This document shows, in pieces, positions 38,904 through 51,613 of a DNA stretch of 64,000 nt; the stretch's first letter is position 1; each line of letters starts with the position of its first letter. Under the pieces are notes generated by a model. That model was not told the DNA's origin. It saw nothing but the letters and a program-made list of their open reading frames with translations, and did not search any database. The position numbers were made by a program, and so were the translations under genes. The stretch is from Fluviicoccus sp. Lineage in GTDB: Bacteria; Pseudomonadota; Gammaproteobacteria; Pseudomonadales; Moraxellaceae. The DNA is taken from positions 124,001 to 188,000 of the forward strand of contig NZ_JAUSMX010000014.1 in NCBI RefSeq assembly GCF_030646115.1. Reading direction: 5' to 3'.

Positions 38904-39947
38904 ATGGTTGTTGACTTGCTGCTGCAATATGGATTGTTCCTCGCCAAGGCCTTTACCGTGGTCGTGGCGGTCATGTTCATCATCATCACTATCGCCAACC
39001 TGAGCGAGCGCCGTCGCAACAGCGATGACGACGGTGATATCGAAATCATGCGGATTAATGAACGCTACGAGCACTATGCCAATGTATTGCGCATGGCCGT
39101 GTTTGACAAAAACAAGCTCAAGGCCTTTTTCAAGGCGGAAAAAGAACGCGAGAAGGCTGAATCCAAGCCCAAGGCGGATGCTGCACCGGCCCGCCGCCGT
39201 ATTTTTGTGCTCAATTTTCATGGCGATATGCGGGCATCGGCCACGGAAAACCTGCGTCAGGAAATAACGGCCGTGCTGACTCTGGCCGAGACCACCGACG
39301 AGGTGGTGGTGAACCTGGAAAGCCCCGGCGGCATGGTGCATGGCTATGGTCTGGCTTCTTCCCAACTGGCGCGTATCCGCCAGAAGAACATTCCGCTGAC
39401 GATTTGCGTGGACAAGGTGGCCGCGAGCGGCGGTTACATGATGGCTTGCCTCGGCAACCGCATTATTGCCGCGCCGTTTGCCATTGTCGGCTCCATCGGC
39501 GTCGTGGCGCAGATTCCCAACTTTCACCGCTTGCTGGACAAGTGGGACATTGATTTTGAAGTACTGACTGCCGGGGAATACAAACGGACGTTGACGGTGT
39601 TTGGAGAAAATACCGATGCCGGACGCGAAAAATTTGTGGAAGAGCTTGATGACACCCATGCGCTGTTCAAGGAGTTCGTCAAGGATTACCGCCCCGCGCT
39701 GGACATTGCCAAAGTGGCTACCGGCGAGCATTGGTATGGCTCCCGCGCCCTCAGCCTGGGATTGGTGGATACGCTGATGACCAGTGATGAATACCTGTTG
39801 ACGGCCAGCCGCGAAGCCGATATTTATGCCGTCCGCTTTGTACACAAAGTGCCCCTGCTGCAACGGGTCGGGCTGGTGGCAGCCTCCAGCGTGGATAAAG
39901 TGCTGCTGGGGTGGTGGGAACGCATCGTGCAGAAACCCCGTTACTGA
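38904..39947 (+). CDS. sohB: SohB-type inner-membrane serine protease (S49)
   Basis: A signal-peptide-peptidase-like protease. The natural start is Met 38904 (MVVDLLLQYGLFLAKAF); the TTG-led frame of the track adds four residues. One N-terminal membrane segment is followed by an extended SohB-specific region and then the S49 peptidase domain. The nucleophile is in DKVAASGGYMMAC (~173) and the general-base Lys in TAGEYKRTLTVFGENT (~226). About 347 residues, the usual SohB length. It follows nudC by 36 nt and precedes the amidase gene by 25 nt. Confidence 0.92.
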   Translation: MVVDLLLQYGLFLAKAFTVVVAVMFIIITIANLSERRRNSDDDGDIEIMRINERYEHYANVLRMAVFDKNKLKAFFKAEKEREKAESKPKADAAPARRRIFVLNFHGDMRASATENLRQEITAVLTLAETTDEVVVNLESPGGMVHGYGLASSQLARIRQKNIPLTICVDKVAASGGYMMACLGNRIIAAPFAIVGSIGVVAQIPNFHRLLDKWDIDFEVLTAGEYKRTLTVFGENTDAGREKFVEELDDTHALFKEFVKDYRPALDIAKVATGEHWYGSRALSLGLVDTLMTSDEYLLTASREADIYAVRFVHKVPLLQRVGLVAASSVDKVLLGWWERIVQKPRY

Positions 39948-39972
39948 TTTTACTGTGCTTGGAGACGCCGCC

Positions 39973-41487
39973 ATGACCGGTTTTGCGGAATACGATCGCT
40001 ATGATGCCCTGGGGCTGGCGGACTTGGTCCGGCGCAAGGAGGTTTCCGCTGCGGAGTTGCTGGAGGAGGCGATTGAGCGCCGTAACCGCATCAATCCGTT
40101 CATCAATGCCGTGGTGCTGGACATGGACCGGCAAGCGCGGGCCACTCTGAGTCTAGTTCTCCCGGATGGTCCGTTTACCGGTGTTCCTTTCCTGATCAAG
40201 GATTTGCTGGGGGCCTATGCCGGTGTGCCCCTGACATCCGGCAGTCGGGCCTATCGTCATTATGTCCCGGATTACGACAGCGAGATGGTCCGCCGCTACA
40301 AGGCTTCCGGTGCGGTAATCTTCGGCAAGACCAATACTCCTGAATTCGGCCTGATGGGCGTGACCGAGCCTGAACTGTTCGGCATTACCCGCAATCCCTG
40401 GAATCTGGAGCGCACACCCGGCGGCTCCAGTGGCGGCTCTGCGGCTGCCGTCGCGGCAGGCATTGTGCCCATCGCCGGCGGTGGAGATGGCGGCGGCAGC
40501 CTGCGTATTCCGGCCTCGTGTTGCGGACTGGTTGGCTTCAAGCCCACCCGGGGACGAAATCCGCATGGTCCGGCGGTCACCGAACCGTGGTTCGGTCAGG
40601 TTCAGGAAGGCATTCTCTCCCGTTCCGTGCGTGATACTGCCGCCATGCTTGATGCCACGCACGGCCCTGATGTCGGCGCCCTGTATGCCGCTCCGCCCTT
40701 TACCGGCCGTTTTCTGGATGAAGTCTCCGTAGCACCCGGCCGCCTGCGTATTGCGTTCAGCCTTGAACCCTTGCTGCGGGACGGCAACATGGATGAGGAG
40801 TGTATCCGGGGCCTGCAGAACACCGTTCGCCTGTTGCAGGGGCTGGGTCATGAACTGGTGGAAGCGACGCCGGATCTGGACCGTCAGGCGCTCGCGGAAG
40901 GCTATTTGCTGCGCATTGCTGCTGCCACTGCCGGGGAGGTAGGCGAGGCGGAGCGCGTGCTGGGACGGCGTTTGAAACTGGATGATTTTGAAACGGAGAC
41001 CTGGTCGTTGGTGCGTCTGGGACAGTCGTTCACCGCCGGGGATCTGGATAACGCCAATCGCATTATTTATACCCAGATGCGGAGGTTTGACCGTTTCATG
41101 CAGGATTATGATGTGTTCCTGACGCCGACGCTGTCCGCAACCCCGCCGGGCTTTGGCGAGTTCCGGCTGAAGGGCGCTGAAAAACTGCTGGCACCTTTGG
41201 CCAAACGGTTCCCGGCCGGACCGCTGGTGCATCTGTTCCCGGTATTGTCGCGTCTGGCCGCGCAGAATTTCCAATGGGTGACATCGACCCCGGTCATGAA
41301 CATGAGCGGCCATCCCTCTGTTTCCCTGCCGCTGCACTGGTCCGCCGGCAATTTGCCGGTGGGGATGATGTTTACCGGCCGGTTCGGGGATGAGGCCACG
41401 TTGTTCCGACTTTCCGGGCAGTTGGAGTCGGCTGCCCCCTGGTTTGAGCGCCGGGCGCCGGTGCATGCGGGTAATGGCCTTAAATGA
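39973..41487 (+). CDS. amidase signature family enzyme
   Basis: A 504-residue amidase with the complete Ser-cisSer-Lys machinery: Lys in [10 protein letters not shown] (~76), the glycine/serine signature [17 protein letters not shown] (~152) and [20 protein letters not shown]. The natural start is Met 39973 ([19 protein letters not shown]), after GGAGACG; the track begins 49 residues earlier inside sohB. It hydrolyses an amide bond. I cannot tell the substrate, and GatA is unlikely because gatB and gatC are absent. It lies 25 nt after sohB. Confidence 0.88.
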   Translation: MTGFAEYDRYDALGLADLVRRKEVSAAELLEEAIERRNRINPFINAVVLDMDRQARATLSLVLPDGPFTGVPFLIKDLLGAYAGVPLTSGSRAYRHYVPDYDSEMVRRYKASGAVIFGKTNTPEFGLMGVTEPELFGITRNPWNLERTPGGSSGGSAAAVAAGIVPIAGGGDGGGSLRIPASCCGLVGFKPTRGRNPHGPAVTEPWFGQVQEGILSRSVRDTAAMLDATHGPDVGALYAAPPFTGRFLDEVSVAPGRLRIAFSLEPLLRDGNMDEECIRGLQNTVRLLQGLGHELVEATPDLDRQALAEGYLLRIAAATAGEVGEAERVLGRRLKLDDFETETWSLVRLGQSFTAGDLDNANRIIYTQMRRFDRFMQDYDVFLTPTLSATPPGFGEFRLKGAEKLLAPLAKRFPAGPLVHLFPVLSRLAAQNFQWVTSTPVMNMSGHPSVSLPLHWSAGNLPVGMMFTGRFGDEATLFRLSGQLESAAPWFERRAPVHAGNGLK

Positions 41488-41579
41488 CAGGTTTATTGGC
41501 ACCTTGGAGCCTATAACGACGGGTGGGTCATTGGTGATACTGCATGCATTGCAGCGACACATAACCAGAGGAATTCGCC

Positions 41580-42440
41580 ATGTCCACTTCCAAGACCGTG
41601 ACCCCGGCCGGCACCCCGAACATTCCCGTACGACGCATGGACTTTGAGTTCGATGACGCCATTCCCTTGTACTGGTTTGATAACAACCCGTTTCTGACCA
41701 TGTTGCTCACCGGCTTGTCCTGCACCTTCCCGGAAGGGGAGCGCATGTTCATGCGCGCCGTGCGCCATTATCAGGACCGGATCAGCGATCCTGACCTGCA
41801 AAAGGAAGTCCGGGCGTTCATCGGTCAGGAAGCCCATCATGGCAAGGAACACGAGACCTTCAATGCCCTGATGGCACGTAAGGGACTGCCCATCGACCAG
41901 ATCACCGCCTTTGTCCATGACGGCATTGCCCAAGAGGAGAAGATGTTCTCCAAGGAGCGCATGCTGGCCAAAACCTGTGCGCTGGAACACTTCACCGCCA
42001 TGTTCGCTGAAACCATCCTGGAGCATCCGGAGTTTCTGGATGCGGTTGATGAACGCTTGCGTCCGCTGTGGCTGTGGCATGCGGTGGAAGAAAGCGAACA
42101 CAAAGCCGTCGCCTTTGATGTCTATCAGCAGCAAGTGGGCAGCTACTGGACCCGCACCAGTGAAATGGCCATGACCACGGTCATGTTCAGCTTCTTCACC
42201 GGCTTGCATACGGTGCAGTTGCTTCGCCATCAGGGTGAGTTGGGCAACCTCCGCTCCATCGCCCAAGGCATTGGCAAGCTGGCCGGCCCCAAAGGTTTCT
42301 TTCGCGGCATGCTGCCACGCTATCTGGCTTACTACCGCCCGGATTTCCATCCCAACCAGGTGGACAGCCGCGCCTTGAGGGATAAGGGGCTGCGGATGCT
42401 GAAGGGCTACCTGGGCGACAAGTTGTCCTTGGCGGCCTGA
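41580..42440 (+). CDS. PF10118-type predicted metal-dependent hydrolase
   Basis: A 286-residue protein of the family annotated as predicted metal-dependent hydrolase (PF10118). The motif set looks like a ferritin-type di-metal helical bundle: EGERMFMRAVRHY, FIGQEAHHGKEHETFN, QEEKMFSKE and VEESEHKAVAFDVY. These provide several Glu and His ligands. The actual reaction is not known. The ATG follows AGAGGAATTCGCC, a usable ribosome site. The gene is separated from the amidase by 92 nt and from the following permease by about 120 nt, so it is probably a single transcription unit. Confidence 0.8.
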   Translation: MSTSKTVTPAGTPNIPVRRMDFEFDDAIPLYWFDNNPFLTMLLTGLSCTFPEGERMFMRAVRHYQDRISDPDLQKEVRAFIGQEAHHGKEHETFNALMARKGLPIDQITAFVHDGIAQEEKMFSKERMLAKTCALEHFTAMFAETILEHPEFLDAVDERLRPLWLWHAVEESEHKAVAFDVYQQQVGSYWTRTSEMAMTTVMFSFFTGLHTVQLLRHQGELGNLRSIAQGIGKLAGPKGFFRGMLPRYLAYYRPDFHPNQVDSRALRDKGLRMLKGYLGDKLSLAA

Positions 42441-42517
42441 GACATTCCGCCTTCACAAAGAAGCAACGATTCCTAGCGGTTACGGTGAATTACCGCCTGT
42501 ACCGTCGACGAGATTCT

Positions 42518-42553
42518 CTGTCACAATGCGTTACAAATTGACGTCTGTGACAG
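42518..42553 (+). promoter_or_regulatory. inverted repeat before the AI-2E-family gene
   Basis: CTGTCACA and TGTGACAG are a perfect eight-base inverted repeat with 20 nt between arms. The 3' arm ends just before the ribosome site of the downstream gene. It could be a regulator site or an mRNA hairpin that controls translation initiation. Confidence 0.4.
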
Positions 42554-42562
42554 GGAATCCCG

Positions 42563-43609
42563 ATGGTGACCAATATCTTTTCCCAGAGCCGCAATGCCCG
42601 TTTCCTGGCCTTTGCCTTTGTCGGCGGCATTTTTCTGCTGTCGGTAAAAATGGGATTGCTGGTGCCGCTGTATTCCGGCCTCTTGGCCTATGCGCTGGTC
42701 CTGAAAACCTCCGGCACCATTGTTGACGAGAAAATCCGTTCCGCCCGTTCGAAGTGGGTGGCCACCGCCCTGGTGGCGACCCTGGTGGTCATCGTGTTGA
42801 TGATTGCCGGGGCAGTGATCCACGTCCTGCTTAAAGCCACCACCGATGTGCATGACCTGTTGCTGCGGATGAGTGAAATCCTGACCTCGGCGCGAAGCTG
42901 GTTGCCGGAGCGGATGAGCCAGGCCATTCCCCAGCAGAGTGAACTGCTCAACAAAATATCGGAATGGCTGCGTACGCATGCCGCCGAAATCGGCACTTTC
43001 GGGCTGGGGGCGTTGAAGGGGGTGGGCTATGTGCTGTTCGGGGTATTGCTGGGGGCGATGGTGGCGGTGTCCGATGCGACCCGTAATGCCCCGCTGGGTC
43101 CGGTCAGCCGCCGTCTGCTGCAACAGGTGCAGGGCCTGCGGGAGTCCTTCTGGCGGGTGGCCTCGGCCCAAATCCGCATTTCCGCGTTGAATACAGCGTT
43201 AACTGCGACGTATCTGGTGGTGGTGCTGCCACTATTTGATCTCTCGCTGCCATTGACCAAGACCCTGATTGCGGTCACTTTTCTGGCTGGCTTGCTGCCG
43301 GTGATCGGCAACCTGATTTCCAATACCGCGATTACGGTTATCAGCCTGAGTGTGTCATTTGAGGTGGCCGTGGCGTCGCTGGTGTTCCTGATCCTCATCC
43401 ACAAGCTGGAATACTTCATCAATGCCCGGATTGTCGGCACCAGCATCAATGCCCGCGCTTGGGAAATCCTGCTCTGGATGCTGGTGATGGAGCGCTTGTT
43501 CGGGCTGGCTGGCGTGGTGGCGGCGCCCGTCTTTTATGCCTGGTTCAAGGAGGAGTGGCATTTGTGGGACCGGGTGATTGAGCAAGAGGTTAAAATGGGA
43601 GGCAGGTAG
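42563..43609 (+). CDS. AI-2E transporter family membrane protein
   Basis: A 348-residue inner-membrane protein with about seven to eight hydrophobic segments, split by a large polar loop (about 75-140). This is the layout of the AI-2E/PerM superfamily. The C-terminal motif region FINARIVGTSINARAWEILLWMLVMERLFGLAGVV has the conserved I-x-G-x-x-(I/L) pattern of the family. Members are assigned to autoinducer-2 export, sodium/proton antiport or unknown tasks, so substrate cannot be stated. No lux-type gene is nearby. Confidence 0.82.
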   Translation: MVTNIFSQSRNARFLAFAFVGGIFLLSVKMGLLVPLYSGLLAYALVLKTSGTIVDEKIRSARSKWVATALVATLVVIVLMIAGAVIHVLLKATTDVHDLLLRMSEILTSARSWLPERMSQAIPQQSELLNKISEWLRTHAAEIGTFGLGALKGVGYVLFGVLLGAMVAVSDATRNAPLGPVSRRLLQQVQGLRESFWRVASAQIRISALNTALTATYLVVVLPLFDLSLPLTKTLIAVTFLAGLLPVIGNLISNTAITVISLSVSFEVAVASLVFLILIHKLEYFINARIVGTSINARAWEILLWMLVMERLFGLAGVVAAPVFYAWFKEEWHLWDRVIEQEVKMGGR

Positions 43610-43736
43610 GGCGGCCACACAAGCGCAACATTATTACGGAAGTTGATGATTGCCGGTCTCAACCGGCTTTGCTATAAAAAACCGTCGGCAGCCTGTCGTT
43701 GCCGACATTGCCCACGCTTCAGCCGGAGAAGAATGC

Positions 43737-43949
43737 ATGAACATCAACAATGCCCTGGACAAGGAATACGAAAGCAAGACCCTGAAAGAAATTGCCGATG
43801 CGCCGGTTTCCGCGCTGCAAGGCGTCAGCGAAGCGGATGCCGAGAAACTGAAGGCCGCGTTCAACGTCAAGACCATTCGGGATCTGGCCAAGCTGAAATA
43901 CGTGGCCTGGGCGCAGGCCATCGTCACGCTGGCCGATACGGAAGAGTAA
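43737..43949 (+). CDS. small unknown protein with helix-hairpin-helix-like pattern (70 residues)
   Basis: Starts at Met 43737 after GGAGAAG. The sequence NNALDKEYESKTLKEIADAP is followed by ALQGVSEADAEKLKAAFNVKTIRDLAKLKYV. This is the rhythm of a small helix-hairpin-helix-type module (L-x-G-V-s-x-x-D-A-x-x-L). Such modules are found in DNA-binding proteins and in stand-alone small proteins of unknown role. The high-quality ribosome site and codon usage support a real gene. Neighbours (AI-2E-family permease, desaturase) give no functional clue. Confidence 0.65.
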   Translation: MNINNALDKEYESKTLKEIADAPVSALQGVSEADAEKLKAAFNVKTIRDLAKLKYVAWAQAIVTLADTEE

Positions 43950-43964
43950 GCCACGCCGCTGTAT

Positions 43965-43985
43965 CAGGGGGACTTCATCCCCCTG
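43965..43985 (+). other. hairpin after the 70-residue gene
   Basis: CAGGGGGA and TCCCCCTG form a perfect eight-pair stem around CTTCA. It starts 15 nt behind the stop but is followed by CTCC rather than T, so it is at best an imperfect terminator. Confidence 0.45.
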
Positions 43986-44104
43986 TCTCCCCTTGTATTC
44001 CGCTACTCCCACGCTAACACCACCCACCCGGTTTTATTGACACGCCGTTCATCGGGCGTTGGCTGTCGTCTGTTTGTGAAGTGATCTCCATTTCGTGCAT
44101 ACTA

Positions 44105-44116
44105 TGACAATTGTCA
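44105..44116 (+). promoter_or_regulatory. perfect 12-bp palindrome upstream of the desaturase
   Basis: TGACAATTGTCA is a perfect dyad, 73 nt before the desaturase start, directly behind a plausible -10-like TACTAT. Position and symmetry fit an operator for a dimeric repressor. Which regulator binds cannot be read from the sequence. Confidence 0.5.
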
Positions 44117-44189
44117 CTGGTGAAAACCGATCGCTTGTGATGGCCAGACTCCAAACAACAATATCTGCGGAAAAACCGGGTAGAACGCT

Positions 44190-45017
44190 GTGACGCTTGA
44201 AGAAATTTATCAGAAGAACAAGACGGTAGAGGGAACCTTGCTGAAATTCCGTGCGGATCGCGGGCCGGTGTCATTCATTTATGCGGTGTTTGCCGTGCAG
44301 TTGCTGGCCTGGTGGCTGCTGCCGCTGTGGGGTGCTGTCGTGGCAGGCATCTTGCTGTTGCCGTTTCTGGGCAGTTGCGCCATTTATAACCATCACCAGC
44401 AACACCACAATGCTTTCCTGTCGCCGTTCCTGAACCGGGTGTTCGAGACGGTGCTCGGTACGCAAACCATGATTACGTCCTATGCCTGGGTTTTGCACCA
44501 TAATTTCGGGCATCATCCCAATTATATGAACCAGCCGCCCGATGCCGATGAAGACGAGTCGCGGTGGGCGCGCCGCGACGGCTCAAAAATGGGGCGCATT
44601 GAGTACACGCTGAACCTGTTGTTCCGGGCGTCCTATGACAGCATCATGGTGGGAATTCGCAAGCGCCCCAAGGCCTTGCGGGCATTTGTACTGATGTTCA
44701 TTCCCTATCTGGCATTGCAGTTCGCGCTGGCCTGGGTGAACTGGCAGAATTACCTGGCGGTATTTTTGGCGCCGTCATTCTGCATGCTGCTCTATGTCTA
44801 TGACCTGACCTACGAACACCACAGCGGTCTTTACACCAAGAACCATTTTGAAGCTTCACGCAACCGGGTGGGGCGCTTGTATAACATCCGTACCTGCAAT
44901 CTGGGATATCACACCGCGCACCACATCAAGCCCTACATTCATTGGTCGTTGCTGCCGTATTATCACGAGCTGATCAAAGACAACATACCTGAGCGGTGTT
45001 ACGTCAAGTGCCGCTGA
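44190..45017 (+). CDS. membrane fatty acid desaturase family protein
   Basis: A 275-residue membrane protein with the three histidine clusters of di-iron desaturases/hydroxylases: YNHHQQHHNAF, VLHHNFGHH and GYHTAHH. A further HH occurs in TYEHHSG. Membrane segments flank the clusters (about 28-65 and 165-205). It likely introduces double bonds into acyl chains or hydroxylates a lipid. It is shorter than acyl-CoA delta-9 desaturases and lacks a cytochrome or ferredoxin domain, so an external electron donor is needed. It starts with GTG at 44190. A terminator follows. Confidence 0.83.
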   Translation: MTLEEIYQKNKTVEGTLLKFRADRGPVSFIYAVFAVQLLAWWLLPLWGAVVAGILLLPFLGSCAIYNHHQQHHNAFLSPFLNRVFETVLGTQTMITSYAWVLHHNFGHHPNYMNQPPDADEDESRWARRDGSKMGRIEYTLNLLFRASYDSIMVGIRKRPKALRAFVLMFIPYLALQFALAWVNWQNYLAVFLAPSFCMLLYVYDLTYEHHSGLYTKNHFEASRNRVGRLYNIRTCNLGYHTAHHIKPYIHWSLLPYYHELIKDNIPERCYVKCR

Positions 45018-45025
45018 GCTTCAAG

Positions 45026-45047
45026 CGCCGGAGTAATCCGGCGTTTT
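45026..45047 (+). terminator. desaturase terminator
   Basis: CGCCGGA and TCCGGCG form a perfect seven-pair stem around GTAA, followed by TTTT. Located 8 nt behind the stop codon. Confidence 0.75.
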
Positions 45048-45092
45048 GCTGTCCGGGTTGCATACTGGCGGGGAGTAAGGTCTGAAACTTAT

Positions 45093-45121
45093 TTGACCCC
45101 CTGCGGATGCCAATAGATACT
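45093..45121 (+). promoter_or_regulatory. predicted promoter of the second diguanylate cyclase
   Basis: TTGACC and GATACT are separated by 17 nt and lie 37 nt before the ATG, behind the preceding terminator. Confidence 0.5.
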
Positions 45122-45157
45122 TAACGGATTCATCCTCTAAATCGGCGGCCAAGCCAG

Positions 45158-46315
45158 ATGCTGAGCTTTGTGGACCCCCGGACACTGATTCTGGTCATCG
45201 GCCTGGTTCTGCTGTGCAGAGCTTTGGTGCTGCTCTATGTGTGGCTGGTGCAGCGTAAGTACCCGCCGGCCAGAGACTGGGCCATTGGCACCTTGGCCTG
45301 TGCGTTTGGCGGTCTGCTGGCCGGTCTGAGGGGCTTGATTCCTGCCTGGATATCCGTGGTGATGGCGCATGCCTTCCTTATACCCGGAATGATGCTGATT
45401 GACTGCGGCATTATCCGGGCGGCGGAAGTAAAGCCGCCGTGGCGCACGGGTTTGGTTATTTCCGGTCTGGCGACGGCGGTTATTGCCTGGTTTTTCTGGG
45501 TTGATCCGGATTACGGCAGCCGCATTGTTGTCTTTACAGCCGCCGTGGTTTTGTTTGACCTTTATACCGCGCTGGTTTGCCTGGGCAACGCTCAAGGCAG
45601 CCGGGTCGCCACCTTCCGCATTCTTGCCTTGCTGTTGTTGGCTCTTTCTGCCTCCAACATCTGGAAAACAAGCCATATCCTGACAGAAGGTATTGAATCC
45701 ATCCTTTCATCCTCCCCGGCCAATGTGCAGTTTTATCTGGTGGTCACCGCCTATGCCATGATCACCACCAGTTTGTGCGTCTTGCTGACAGCGCAGAAGT
45801 TGCAGGAGGAACTGGACAGCCAGGCGCGCCGCGACTCCCTGACCAAGGCCTTCAATCGCCGCGCCATGAATGAGTTCTGTGAGCGCGAGTGGTCGCGGTC
45901 CGCGCGGCATACCTACCCGTTATCTTTCCTCATGGCGGACATTGATCATTTCAAACGCTTTAACGATGACTATGGCCATGCGGTGGGTGACCTGGCATTG
46001 GCAGCTGTATCTCGGACAGCCGAACAGGCGTTGCGCCCGGAGGACATCTGGTGCCGCTATGGGGGAGAAGAGTTTGTGGCGTTGCTGCCGCATACCGGCG
46101 GCGAGCAGGCCAAAGCCGTGGCCGAGCGGCTGCGCGCTGCTCTGGAAGAGATGACGATTGAGGCTCCGCAGGGACCTATTCGGCTGACGGTCAGCATTGG
46201 TGTGGTCGAGCGTTCAATGGAGCATCAGGACTGGAATGAAGCGGTTGAGCATGCCGACCGGGCGCTGTACAAAGCCAAATCGTCCGGGCGGAATTGTGTG
46301 GTATTGGGGGAGTAG
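45158..46315 (+). CDS. membrane-bound diguanylate cyclase (GGDEF), second copy
   Basis: A 385-residue cyclic di-GMP synthase. The first ~215 residues contain about six or seven hydrophobic segments of an unrecognised sensor region. The GGDEF domain begins at RRDSLTKAFNRRAMNEF, has the substrate-binding IDHFKRFNDDYGH and an active GGEEF near residue 302. RPED, five residues before it, is a complete I-site. The domain organisation is the same as at 36-1208, but the membrane parts are not obviously similar, so they probably sense different inputs. It has its own promoter and ends before convergent MAPEG. Confidence 0.92.
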   Translation: MLSFVDPRTLILVIGLVLLCRALVLLYVWLVQRKYPPARDWAIGTLACAFGGLLAGLRGLIPAWISVVMAHAFLIPGMMLIDCGIIRAAEVKPPWRTGLVISGLATAVIAWFFWVDPDYGSRIVVFTAAVVLFDLYTALVCLGNAQGSRVATFRILALLLLALSASNIWKTSHILTEGIESILSSSPANVQFYLVVTAYAMITTSLCVLLTAQKLQEELDSQARRDSLTKAFNRRAMNEFCEREWSRSARHTYPLSFLMADIDHFKRFNDDYGHAVGDLALAAVSRTAEQALRPEDIWCRYGGEEFVALLPHTGGEQAKAVAERLRAALEEMTIEAPQGPIRLTVSIGVVERSMEHQDWNEAVEHADRALYKAKSSGRNCVVLGE

Positions 46316-46370
46316 CGGCAGTGTCTGAGCCGAAGTTGTGACGGGGCGGTGTTTGACGCCCCAACGGCTT

Positions 46371-46760
46371 TCAGGCCGGTGAGCCGGTTGCTGCCTGATA
46401 GATGCACAGCAGTCCGCAAACCGCCAGCAAGCCAAAAGTAAGCACGGTTCCCCAGAAGCGTCCAAAACCAAACTTCGGGCTGAAGGAGAGCGCATAGCCG
46501 TGCAGCAGGCGGGAGACCAGCAAGGTCGCGCCCAGCACATGCAGCAGCCAGGCCGGGAAATGACCCACTTCCAGAAAACCGATCATCAGCAAGATCAGCG
46601 GTACATATTCCGCAAAGTTTCCGTGTCCCCTTATGCGGCGCAGCATTTCCGGATCACCGCCGTCCCCCAGACTGATGGTGTGGCGCTTTTGCACCACACG
46701 GGCGCTGAGGGCCAGGAACCAGAGCGCCAGCAGGCCGGCGTAGAGGGGGGTGATGATCAT
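46371..46760 (-). CDS. MAPEG family membrane protein
   Basis: A 129-residue protein with four hydrophobic segments. The family signature RIRGHGNFAEYVPLILLM is present, followed by LHVLGATLLVSRLLHGYAL. Bacterial MAPEG proteins are related to microsomal glutathione transferases, and most have no known substrate. The gene is convergent with the diguanylate cyclase and divergent from the unknown exported protein, with 178 nt between starts. No clear promoter recognised in that gap. Confidence 0.88.
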   Translation of the reverse strand: MIITPLYAGLLALWFLALSARVVQKRHTISLGDGGDPEMLRRIRGHGNFAEYVPLILLMIGFLEVGHFPAWLLHVLGATLLVSRLLHGYALSFSPKFGFGRFWGTVLTFGLLAVCGLLCIYQAATGSPA

Positions 46761-46938
46761 GATGGGACTCGTTGTGTTCGGTTATTGGAATCAGGGATTG
46801 GACCGAGGATAGCCCGGCCGGGCCTGAAATGCACTGTATTCGTCTCTCGACGCGCTTGCGGATCGGACGTAATCTTCCCTGAGGTTTTTCCCCTGTGCTG
46901 TGTACTCATCCATTTTTTTCAGGCAACGGAGCGCTTTC

Positions 46939-47796
46939 ATGAAATCTGTCATTTCCCTGCAATACCCTTTGCTGGCATTGGTCTTATCCCTGGGGCTGTC
47001 GGCCCCGGGGTGGTCGGCCGAACGTGTCAATGTACGCGGTATTCCGGCAGATACGCCGTTTATTGCCAATACCCGCTGTTATCTGCCTTTTGTCTGTATC
47101 CGCAAGGGTGAGGAGACTCCCGGCTTTGAGTTCGGGGTTTACGGGCGGCCGAAGTTTGCGCCGGGTGACGTATTGCTGGCCGGTGGCGGGCGTTTGTCCG
47201 GTCGCGTTGCGCTGTTCCAGAAAGGGAATGACTGGGAATTTGTGCGGCATGCGGCGCTGGTGATTCCGGAGGGTGAAACGGATGCTTTTTATGTGGGGCC
47301 GGGGGATGCGGTGATTCTGCGTCAGCAAGGCAAGGAGGCGATGGATGTCTATGACAGTTATGGCGGCCTGTATCTGAAGCGATTGATTTCCGGGCCGTTG
47401 CGTTTGTCCTATAACCCGGTAGCGGGTACGTCGCACTCCCTGTCGAGCTTTGTGTCGCCGGTGGTGCTGGATGACCTGCAACAGCGCGCGGCGGCGGAGA
47501 CACTGTTGCAGCAGTTGAAGTCCGGCAAGAGCGTGCGCGAGAGCATGGAGGTGGCGAATTTGAAGCAGTCGGTGATCAACGCGATTGGCAGCATTGAGAT
47601 CACGGACAAGGAATATCTGGTCTATAACGAGGCGACGAAGGAAACGCTGGCGATTAATGGAGATAACTACAGTCAGAAGATGGGGGCGGTGTTTGCGGCT
47701 TGTCCGAAGGCGGATGCGGGGGAGGTGAAGGGGTTGCTGAAGTCGATGAAGAGGATTGAGGCGGCGGTGGGGTATTGGAATAGCGTGTGTTTGTAG
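46939..47796 (+). CDS. unknown exported protein
   Basis: A 285-residue protein with a clear signal peptide (LLALVLSLGLSAPGWSA) and start at Met 46939 after ACGGAG. The mature part has four Cys: two close together in NTRCYLPFVCIRK, one in FAACPKA and one at the C-terminus (SVCL). It is beta-rich in the first half (FVRHAALVIPEGETDAFYVG, DAVILRQQGKEAMDVYDSY) and helical in the second. No family recognised. Codon choice is unlike the neighbours: many codons end in G (GTG, GGG, GCG), especially toward the 3' end. That may indicate a different origin or relaxed selection. It is convergent with metH. Confidence 0.65.
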   Translation: MKSVISLQYPLLALVLSLGLSAPGWSAERVNVRGIPADTPFIANTRCYLPFVCIRKGEETPGFEFGVYGRPKFAPGDVLLAGGGRLSGRVALFQKGNDWEFVRHAALVIPEGETDAFYVGPGDAVILRQQGKEAMDVYDSYGGLYLKRLISGPLRLSYNPVAGTSHSLSSFVSPVVLDDLQQRAAAETLLQQLKSGKSVRESMEVANLKQSVINAIGSIEITDKEYLVYNEATKETLAINGDNYSQKMGAVFAACPKADAGEVKGLLKSMKRIEAAVGYWNSVCL

Positions 47797-47807
47797 CAGT
47801 CTGAACA

Positions 47808-47840
47808 GCCCTCCCTCTCGGACAAACCGGGAAGGAGGGC
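47808..47840. terminator. long hairpin between convergent genes and metH
   Basis: A stem of about fourteen pairs with one mismatch and one G-T pair is formed by GCCCTCCCTCTCGG and CCGGGAAGGAGGGC, with loop ACAAA. There is no T-run, yet it fills the 51-nt gap between two convergent genes and should stop or stabilise both messages. Its CCCTC-rich arm resembles the hairpin at 52325, so it may belong to an interspersed repeat family. Confidence 0.55.
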
Positions 47841-47847
47841 CAATGCC

Positions 47848-51540
<3,693 letters not shown>

Positions 51541-51577
51541 GGCAGATGGCGTCGGGGGCAAAACAAAAAGGGGGTGT

Positions 51578-51606
51578 ATTCTAGCAAATTCGCGGGATGC
51601 TGTCGT
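51578..51606 (-). promoter_or_regulatory. metH promoter
   Basis: On the minus strand ACGACA, 17 nt, then TAGAAT with TGC in front of it (extended -10). It lies 38 nt upstream of the preferred metH start. Confidence 0.6.
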
Positions 51607-51613
51607 GCAGTGA

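Noticed and set aside
39973-41487. GatA subunit of the tRNA amidotransferase
   Set aside because: Amidase signature fits many enzymes; gatB and gatC are absent nearby and the neighbourhood is sohB and unknowns.
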